This document shows, piece after piece, positions 61,001 through 64,000 of a stretch of 64,000 nt of DNA. Position numbers and translations under genes: made by a program. Below the pieces are notes generated by a model. It did no database searches. It was not told where the DNA came from and was given only the letters and a program-made list of their open reading frames with translations. Every line of letters starts with the position of its first letter. Position 1 is the first letter of the stretch. The DNA is from Mytilus californianus. Its lineage: Eukaryota; Mollusca; Bivalvia; Mytilida; Mytilidae. The stretch is taken from contig NW_026262734.1 in assembly GCF_021869535.1 (NCBI RefSeq), forward strand, positions 113,103,588 through 113,167,587, read 5' to 3'.

Positions 61001-63923
61001 ATCATACAACAAAATTTCGTTTCAGTTAAAAGATTTTGTGTCTTAAATTAAAAATGAATTCATAAATTACAGAAGTTTTAAAACTTTTAATCAAGAAAAA
61101 TTTGTACATGAACTAAATTGTGTAAATTTTGATAATTTGCTGTCAGTTGAAGCATATTCAAATTTTCAATCTGAATTTGTTAACATAATTGACAAGCATA
61201 TACCAATGAAAAAAAAAGAAGATCAATAGAATCACCTGCACACTTTATGAATAAAGATCTTAAAAAGGCAATTTACAAAAAGAATGTACCGTAACATTTA
61301 CAGATCTGAGAGTGCTCGCAGTTACTGATAGCTAGTTCAAAGCCACTAACAATTAATAAAAAAAGTCATGCATCTAAGACTAAATTATCAATCCGTACAC
61401 ATCCAACATCCAATGGATTTAGTGTAAAGACGTCATAAACAGTCAGAGAAAACCATGACCTTGTGCAATGCCAAGATACAGGTATCGACAGATTGTAGAT
61501 CCATGAATGTGTATATGTATATAACAATAATATTTAGTTTGCTTTTAATTTACTGATAACAAAGTCAATATCAGTACCAATAAAAACAACATTTAATGAT
61601 CTAATTACAGTGTTGAATTGGTAACCTTTTAGAATAAGTTTTTTTAAAGAATCGATAAGTTTACCAGGATCGTTTCTAAATTTCTGGGCACGGTAAACAA
61701 TATTGCCGTAAAAATGAGGATGTGCAATCCCGTTTGAAATAAGTTTTCTACAGGTACAACCAAACTTCAAAACCAAATCTGTATATCTGTGGAAGAATTT
61801 AGTAAAGGTTTTAAGTAATTTGTGGTAACGAAATCCCTGGCTTAATAATTTACCAGTAATACATAGTCGATTTGAAAAGCTCTCTAGAGCTTGTGTTTAT
61901 GTAGTTTATTGAATATCGACTTTGAAGAAAACTTTGAATTTGAACTCTTGGTTTTATCTTTTAATACACTGATTCAGAATTGTTGTAACATGCATTTTGT
62001 GTGCAGCTATTAAATTCTGATATTTTATTGCAGTTCTACCACAGTAACTGCTGCTGTCGGTGCTGATTTTCCACTAGAATACTTCAATTGGTTGTTCAGT
62101 AGTGTTTATCCTAGTTGTGATGATGTAACTTACTGGTAATTGTTTTGTTTAATATCATTTTTGTAGGGTATCATCAAATGTGTAGCTAGTGCTTTACAGT
62201 GGTAAATCATTAAAAAGTAAACAAAAATACCGAACTCCAAGGAAAATTCAAATCGGAAAGTCTCTTATAAAATGGATAAATCAAAAGATCAAACACGTCA
62301 CACGAATGCAAAGCAACTGCCATATTCCTGAATTGGTACAGGCTTTTCCTTACGTGGTAAATGGTGGATTAAACCTGGTTTTAAAGCTAGCTAAACCTCT
62401 CACTTGTATGACAGTTGCATAAAATTTCATTATGTTGACACCAATGTGTGAACAAAACAAACAGACATCAAAGTGTAATATGTCAAAAATAGCATTACAG
62501 CGGTCAACATTGTGCTATACCCTTAATCACTATAAAAACAGACAAATATGTCAGTAAAGAAAACCAAATTGCTTAGACAAAGCACATAGGCAAAATGAAA
62601 GACAATATTACAAACATTGACCACAAAACAACAACACATCGGCGGAATGCATAAGTACCGAACAAGATAGAGTTATATAATTTGTTATTTTATCTCAATT
62701 TGTTTCAGGTGATTCGGATTTATTTTTTTCATTTATCATTATTTTCTTGTTACTTTCTTGCTTTAGTCACTTTTTATTCATAGAATTTTTTTTATAAATA
62801 AATGGCCAATGGAAAATAGTCTATTAAAAGATGATTCTGTATCATTTTGTTAATACTCAACAAACATAGAATTTTGTTGTAAGTTCCAGTCTTTGTAAGA
62901 ATCGGGCAATTTTGAAAAAAAATCAAAACATGAGCGAGAAAAACCCATCGACCTAACCATCCTATTTTGAAGTTACCCTCATCCTGTGTTAGAAATGGTA
63001 GGTCTTTCATTTCTGCGTGTCTGGTAATTCGAGAAATCTCTAGATAAATTTTAGTTACAATGACAACAAAATACAGAGCTAGTTACCCTTAACTGGTAAT
63101 TTCTAGTGTATTTCAGCTAAATCATATCTTGATGTACGAGAACAGGAAAAGGAAACGAATGTTATATTCGTGCAGTTTTATACATTTTAAACATAAATTA
63201 TTTTCAACTTGAGTGGGTTGTTGATTGTCATGTTTTCACCACTTCCTGATTCGTTGGCAGATTGACACTTAAATGTTTTCATTTCAAAGAGACTTAATTA
63301 TAAATAAACTCATCATAAATACCAGGATTGAACACTACATTTCTTATGTTATCGGTTTTCGATGTCACTAATTGATTTAAATAAAGGCAACAGTAGTAAA
63401 CCGGTGTTCGAAGGTCATAAATCGATTGAGAAAAAACAAGTCCGGGTTACAAACTAAAACCGAGGGAAACACATACATCAAATATAAGAGGAAAACAAAC
63501 GAACAACAGGAACCCTGAAGTGAACATATAAAAACCTCAGAAATAAATAACACTTTTATTTCTCTTGATAATTAAAAAAGCCATAAACTCGCACTTTATG
63601 TTCAAGCATAGTACATGCAGTACGCCTTTTGTGTTAACATACACATAGTCACAATATTTATAAAACAAAGTAATTTCCCTACGAAAAACCGAAATTACCT
63701 TTAACCTCTGAACGCCTGCTCTTATTGTTAATTAGTTATACCAATGCAATGCAAAATAACACTTTAGGCGTACCTCAATTTCTGGGTTTATATTCATCAT
63801 ATACATTTTCTATTTTACAGGTGCATTATTGTTGACGACAGTGGATTCATAGTAATGCATCCGCGACTTAAAGAAACAACAATCGAATCGGGCTTCAAAG
63901 AACCAAAACATATCACAATTGAG
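42920..63923 (+). CDS. CACHD1: CACHD1-like VWA and Cache domain protein, 17 exons, 3' end outside the window
   Basis: Seventeen exons with GT-AG borders join in consistent phase to 2499 nt (833 codons) without a stop. The product starts with a signal peptide (residues about 1-19). A helical N-terminal region with a VWA_N-like part follows. The VWA domain has a complete MIDAS start DTSSS (about 210-214) and the later TDG motif (about 332-334). Cache-type modules come next, with 'SYAFMIDGLGRVFMHPLL' in exon 10 and 'GMIRIYPGVSLQKPYDH' in exon 14 through 'IIVDDSGFIVMHPRL' in exon 17. This order is that of CACHD1, a relative of calcium-channel alpha2delta subunits that acts at the cell surface. 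The remaining C-terminal part, including any membrane anchor, lies to the right of the window. No polyadenylation site is seen. CACHD1 orthology versus another VWA-Cache paralogue is not decided. Confidence 0.85.
43020..43318 (+). repeat. Five tandem copies of the exon 1 end and its splice donor
   Basis: A unit of 58-61 bp carrying the last about 35 bp of exon 1 plus the intron start is repeated five times. Donor GT dinucleotides lie at 43055 (gtaagg), 43113 (gtgagg), 43174 (gtaatg), 43235 (gtgagg) and 43296 (gtaagg). Reading through the first donor meets TAG within eight codons, so only donor 1 supports the full protein. Donors 2, 4 and 5 still look competent by sequence. Confidence 0.9.
43615..43815 (-). 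repeat. Family A fragment in intron 1, inverted
   Basis: It contains 'ccgttggttttctcgtttca', 'agcttatacccggtatagga' and 'tgttgaaggttgtacggtga', a diverged reversed family A copy. Confidence 0.6.
43831..44240 (+). repeat. Three tandem 136-137-bp units ending at the exon 2 acceptor
   Basis: The unit starts 'gcataacacacacat' (43831, about 43967) and 'gaataacacacacat' (about 44104) and contains 'cctttataatgacttcgtat', 'atgagctaaaacaacacgtt' and 'aataatcattagttaagtaa'. The third unit runs into the polypyrimidine tract and AG at 44245-44246, so the two extra copies lie upstream of the genuine acceptor. Confidence 0.95.
44247..44309 (+). CDS. CACHD1: CACHD1-like exon 2
   Basis: A small 63-nt exon in phase 0 (21 codons, 'EQFNNFPYETKSDTG'). 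Acceptor 'tttatttcag', donor GTAAGA. It continues the extracellular N-terminal region. Confidence 0.75.
44515..44650 (-). repeat. Family A fragment in intron 2, inverted
   Basis: It has 'tgttgaatgtcgtgtggtga' and 'ggttgtctcattggcaatat', a diverged reversed copy. Confidence 0.5.
45199..45363 (+). CDS. CACHD1: CACHD1-like exon 3
   Basis: 165 nt, 55 codons, phase 0 at both ends. Acceptor 'tatcacag', donor GTAAAC. It encodes an amphipathic helical segment and then 'LPRCCNIPDDQLTYVPKFQT', the start of the VWA_N-like region. Confidence 0.8.
45573..45710 (+). repeat. Direct duplication of about 77 bp in intron 3
   Basis: The segment 'aaaatctaataaaaacattt' followed by 'aacgtctatttaaatctaat' occurs at about 45579 and again at about 45650 with small differences. 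Confidence 0.8.
45898..46106 (+). CDS. CACHD1: CACHD1-like exon 4
   Basis: 209 nt, starting in phase 0 and ending in phase 2. Acceptor 'acatttttag', donor GTAAGT. It encodes 'VWQHYSTSEGVSVIYPA'-type sequence (with L for the first V) and ends 'NCQNFDPRYT', the typical lead-in to the VWA domain in alpha2delta and CACHD1 proteins. Confidence 0.85.
46438..46500 (+). repeat. Family A head in intron 4
   Basis: The stretch 'gagatgcaatacgattgcca' and 'atgagacaactatccgtcaa' is the start of a forward family A copy, about 75 bp before the exon 5 acceptor. Confidence 0.65.
46574..46739 (+). CDS. CACHD1: CACHD1-like exon 5: VWA start with MIDAS
   Basis: 166 nt, phase 2 in and phase 0 out. Acceptor 'catgacag', donor GTAAGT. 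It encodes 'KDVVIVIDTSSSM', the first VWA strand and a complete DxSxS metal-ion-dependent adhesion motif, then a helix ending 'LKPNDR'. The frame appearing to run on to 46871 is intron read-through. Confidence 0.9.
47193..48343 (+). repeat. 36-bp minisatellite in intron 5
   Basis: About 30 copies of 'tgtttatatgactttagtgt' followed by 'ttgtgtagtgattttg' fill this stretch, with single-base variants and a few shortened units of about 20 bp. As 36 is a multiple of three and the unit has no stop in one frame, long artificial frames of Cys/Val/Phe-rich repeats occur at 47594-47902 and 47872-48297. They are not genes. Confidence 0.95.
48497..48731 (+). CDS. CACHD1: CACHD1-like exon 6: middle of VWA
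   Basis: 235 nt, phase 0 in and phase 1 out. Acceptor 'tttttacag', donor GTATAG. It starts 'VGLVSFDKEAKTPSVP', a VWA strand, and holds 'GSTGDSNYEKALLVAFNYF', which carries the conserved Thr of the MIDAS and the following helix. Confidence 0.9.
48732..49720. other. Intron 6
   Basis: I see no exon or repeat that I can match within the window in this intron. Confidence 0.5.
49721..49846 (+). CDS. CACHD1: CACHD1-like exon 7: VWA with TDG
   Basis: 126 nt, phase 1 in and phase 1 out. Acceptor 'ttcatttcag', donor GTTATT, which is weak but the only phase-compatible site. It encodes 'VILFVTDGKSTSGRDP', the third MIDAS element, and ends 'IAIFTYLIGQ', the last VWA strand. Confidence 0.85.
50150..50420 (+). 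repeat. Interspersed repeat family C copy in intron 7
   Basis: It has 'gctcacacattgttgtcaac', 'tatgcgactgtcctacaagt', 'gtaccaagtcaggaacagga' and 'tcgtttgatgtgtttgagct'. It is uninterrupted at the site where the retroposon at 24933 is inserted in the other copy. Confidence 0.8.
50740..50830 (-). repeat. Family E copy, inverted
   Basis: The stretch 'gatgtgtttccctcggtttt', 'agtttgtaacccggatttgt' and 'gacttttgaacagcggtata' is the reverse complement of 6420-6515. Confidence 0.75.
50820..51080 (+). repeat. Interspersed repeat family B copy in intron 7
   Basis: It contains 'aaaagagggacgaaagatac', 'aacgccatgaccaaaaataa', 'accccaccaaaaactggggg' and 'tggcacccgtcgtgttgctt'. The 137- and 151-residue frames on the two strands here are repeat-derived. 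Confidence 0.85.
51391..51455 (+). CDS. CACHD1: CACHD1-like exon 8
   Basis: A small exon of 65 nt, phase 1 in and phase 0 out ('LDAQQQLADMANQDLSIG'). Acceptor 'atctgatag', donor GTGAGT. It is a helix at the end of the VWA domain. Its short length makes the exact borders slightly less certain than for other exons. Confidence 0.7.
51569..51590. repeat. (TA)n microsatellite in intron 8
   Basis: A pure TA dinucleotide run of about ten repeats. Confidence 0.95.
52120..52500 (+). repeat. Interspersed repeat family C copy in intron 8
   Basis: It contains 'ttttacctattgtgtctgtt', 'cgcatcgttgtcaatataat', 'gatgcgactgtcatacaagt' and 'tgtccattcgtttgatgtg'-type sequence (with 'ttatcc'). It is uninterrupted. 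Confidence 0.8.
52658..52802 (+). CDS. CACHD1: CACHD1-like exon 9
   Basis: 145 nt, phase 0 in and phase 1 out. Acceptor 'ttctttcag', donor GTAAGA. It ends in 'FTVPYVDRFSEVG', a pattern of the form PYxDxF that in Cache domains precedes the strand with the ligand pocket. Confidence 0.85.
52803..53957. other. Intron 9
   Basis: No exon or recognised repeat. Small open frames on either strand (for example 53256-53441, minus) have no support. Confidence 0.5.
53958..54234 (+). CDS. CACHD1: CACHD1-like exon 10: Cache domain
   Basis: 277 nt, the largest exon here, phase 1 in and phase 2 out. Acceptor 'attttgtag', donor GTAATT. It encodes 'GVMCTDVKISELLTEIEYF' followed by 'YSYAFMIDGLGRVFMHPLLP', the classic Cache signature (internal GVxxxDV strand, then hydrophobic-ID-xxG-x-hydrophobic-HP). 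Confidence 0.9.
54400..54880 (+). repeat. Interspersed repeat family H in intron 10, internally duplicated
   Basis: The motif 'agtttttgatgaagttgacg' plus 'tccaatcaact' and a following 'cttagta', 'tgttcc', 'tatgatat' occurs at about 54508 and again, diverged, at about 54720. The copy opens with 'ggtctgtgcgtccgtttgtt', which I recall as common in molluscan repeats. A related 'ccgtgtccgttcgacagtcc' piece is near 492. Confidence 0.65.
54971..55082 (+). CDS. CACHD1: CACHD1-like exon 11
   Basis: 112 nt, phase 2 in and phase 0 out. Acceptor 'ttgttttag', donor GTAAGA. Product 'GGMGKKTLTKFFTKPRGKL' and then 'SLTAYFYWGS', which joins smoothly to exon 12. Confidence 0.85.
55133..55330. other. Coding-like stretch in intron 11, open on both strands
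   Basis: The plus strand is open across about 60 codons ending 'FKQLYKAFKNE' and a stop at about 55329. The minus strand is open over 62 codons. Neither joins exon 11 or 12: exon 11 splices in phase 0 directly to exon 12 with a smooth family match. It may be a captured gene or transposon fragment; I do not recognise it. Confidence 0.3.
56110..56290 (+). repeat. Interspersed repeat family C fragment in intron 11
   Basis: It holds 'cctatgatacaagtgagaag', 'tttagctagctgtaaaccag', 'aggaatataacagttgtttt' and 'tgtgtgtttgagcttttgat', ending about 50 bp before exon 12. Confidence 0.75.
56339..56519 (+). CDS. CACHD1: CACHD1-like exon 12
   Basis: 181 nt, phase 0 in and phase 1 out. Acceptor 'cttatctgtag', donor GTATGT. 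It begins 'IPQSNLSLCVVLVDESYSE', matching the 'W-G-x-(I/V)-P-x-(S/T)-N-x-S/T-L-C' region I recall in CACHD1. Confidence 0.85.
56650..57225. repeat. Family F and family A sequence in intron 12
   Basis: The left part at about 56755-56970 is family F ('tttttgagtttagtttgacg', 'tacctccgcgtgcggacttt', 'tttggtcgggttgttctctt'), parallel to 13870-14090. The right part at about 57100-57225 is an inverted family A end ('gttgacggccgtacgatgac', 'gttgtctcattgctattcat'). Confidence 0.7.
57349..57485 (+). CDS. CACHD1: CACHD1-like exon 13
   Basis: 137 nt, phase 1 in and phase 0 out. Acceptor 'acattttag', donor GTGAGA. Product 'FSQSAFQNPFQYLDHDETA' and 'TNPGFK', a conserved-looking linker between the Cache modules. 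Confidence 0.85.
57920..58020 (+). repeat. Family E copy in intron 13
   Basis: It has 'aaataaaggcaatagtagtg', 'acaaatccgggtcacaaatc' and 'aaccaacagaaacacatcaa', forward orientation. Confidence 0.7.
58051..58660 (+). repeat. Family G repeat, about 1.8 tandem units of 355 bp
   Basis: The string 'gcgcgtttcgtctacataag' occurs at about 58056 and 58411 and is followed in both by 'cagtgacgctcagatcaaaa', 'gttgaagagcattgaggacc', 'attcctgggataagaaaatc' and 'catgtcaacaccgaagtgct'. The first unit has an extra 3' part with 'gggacgaaacgtccaccagc'. No gene is implied. Confidence 0.9.
59236..59402 (+). CDS. CACHD1: CACHD1-like exon 14: Cache module
   Basis: 167 nt, phase 0 in and phase 2 out. Acceptor 'ttttggcag', donor GTAGGC. 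It encodes 'VLATYKAEQYWKSHPARF' and 'GMIRIYPGVSLQKPYDHEKR', ending in the Cache hallmark 'R-x-W' across the splice site. Confidence 0.9.
59480..59620 (-). repeat. Family D copy in intron 14, inverted
   Basis: The stretch 'acgaatatttgaaagccaat', 'gttgaagagctgtaaaccaa' and 'atgatagccaaatccatata' is the reverse complement of the 38330-38510 core. Confidence 0.65.
60245..60500 (+). repeat. Five tandem 52-bp copies of the exon 15 acceptor and exon start
   Basis: The unit contains 'tgttttatttataggtggcg' and 'tcaggcaatggcacatccca'. Acceptor AGs lie at 60261, 60313, 60365, 60417 and 60469, an exact 52-bp step. Copies 1-3 have a good 'atag' or 'tcatag' site, copy 4 is weakened (ttaaag) and copy 5 is used for the full-length frame. 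Splicing to copies 1-4 leads to a stop codon within about 20 codons. Confidence 0.95.
60471..60581 (+). CDS. CACHD1: CACHD1-like exon 15: Cache module
   Basis: 111 nt, phase 2 in and phase 2 out. Acceptor 'ttatttttag', donor GTAAGT. Product 'WRQAMAHPNIMFLTTPYVDS' and 'GIVLSLVHTIYKK', the typical Cache 'W-x-x-A-x-x-x-P ... T-x-P-Y-x-D ... S' pattern. Confidence 0.9.
61285..61870 (-). mobile_element. 5'-truncated Penelope-like element in intron 15
   Basis: The minus strand encodes 'ISNGIAHPHFYGNIVYRAQK' and 'VIRSLNVVFIGTDIDFVISK', homologous to the C-terminal end of the element at 40741-42190. The 3' untranslated part ('gctcgcagttactgatagct', 'ccttgtgcaatgccaagata') also matches. Only the 3' end is present, as expected for incomplete reverse transcription. 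Confidence 0.75.
62034..62135 (+). CDS. CACHD1: CACHD1-like exon 16
   Basis: 102 nt, phase 2 in and phase 2 out. Acceptor 'tttattgcag', donor GTAATT. Product 'VTAAVGADFPLEYFNWLF', the Cache strand that reads 'V-(A/G)-x-D', then 'SSVYPSCDDVTY'. Confidence 0.85.
62330..62640 (-). repeat. Interspersed repeat family C in intron 16, inverted
   Basis: It contains 'cctggttttaaagctagcta', 'acctctcacttgtatgacag', 'atgttgacaccaatgtgtga' and 'aatcactataaaaacagaca', the reverse complement of the 52120-52330 part. The 77-codon frame overlapping it is not a gene. Confidence 0.75.
63375..63510 (+). repeat. Family E copy in intron 16
   Basis: It contains 'aaataaaggcaacagtagta', 'ggtcataaatcgattgagaa', 'caagtccgggttacaaacta' and 'aaaccgagggaaacacatac'. 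Confidence 0.75.
63821..63923 (+). CDS. CACHD1: CACHD1-like exon 17, last exon inside the window
   Basis: 103 nt, phase 2 in and phase 0 out. Acceptor 'tattttacag', donor GTTTGT (non-optimal). Product 'CIIVDDSGFIVMHPRLKE', a second copy of the Cache ID-xxG-hydrophobic-HP signature. The protein continues beyond 64000. Confidence 0.85.
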
Positions 63924-64000
63924 GTTTGTAACAAATTCAACGCTTATAATTATGGATTAGTTTATCCATATAAGCAGCCTCTTTTACAACTCATATTTAA

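Noticed and set aside
62189..62422. 77-residue lysine-rich open frame
   Set aside because: Its second half is inverted family C repeat, and its first half has no match or splice support.

Overview
The window looks like nuclear DNA of an invertebrate animal, most likely a marine mussel (Mytilus or a close relative). It is AT-rich, with GT-AG introns, widely spaced exons and a dense layer of interspersed repeats. Several repeat families, such as the one carrying 'gaaagataccagagggacat' and the one carrying 'attgccaatgagacaac', are ones I recall from Mytilus sequences. That placement is recognition from memory, not a database match.

Three coding regions matter. (1) A single-exon gene at 11439-13583 (+) encodes a 714-residue secreted or membrane-anchored protein of unknown function, with a furin-like site and a C-terminal His-rich module. 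(2) A large gene starting at 42920 (+) runs off the right edge. I could chain 17 exons in consistent phase into 833 codons without a stop. The product has a signal peptide, a VWA domain with an intact MIDAS motif and Cache-type domains, as in the CACHD1 / alpha2delta-like family. (3) Two diverged minus-strand terminal exons (3176-3352 and 4055-4305) look like remnants of a duplicated gene whose remaining exons I could not find.

The rest is mostly mobile and repetitive DNA. A decayed LINE (about 18190-22315) carries a 382-bp MITE with TTA target duplications. A short retroposon (24933-25309) with 12-bp target duplications has split another repeat, and a second copy lies inverted nearby. There is a tRNA-derived SINE at about 10531-10820. 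Two remnants of a Penelope-like reverse transcriptase element lie at 40741-42190 and 61285-61870 (-). A 49-50-bp satellite array (about 27095-29640) has a higher-order period near 930 bp. Two long hairpins (37005-37144 and 38751-38889) have unrelated arms but nearly the same loop.

The most unusual local pattern is in the CACHD1-like gene, where tandem duplications sit on exon borders. The exon 1 donor is repeated five times (43020-43318), the exon 15 acceptor five times with an exact 52-bp period (60245-60500), a 137-bp unit is repeated three times up to the exon 2 acceptor, and intron 5 holds a 36-bp minisatellite. In both splice-site arrays only the outermost copy, next to the exon, keeps the reading frame. 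Boundaries of repeat copies are approximate throughout.
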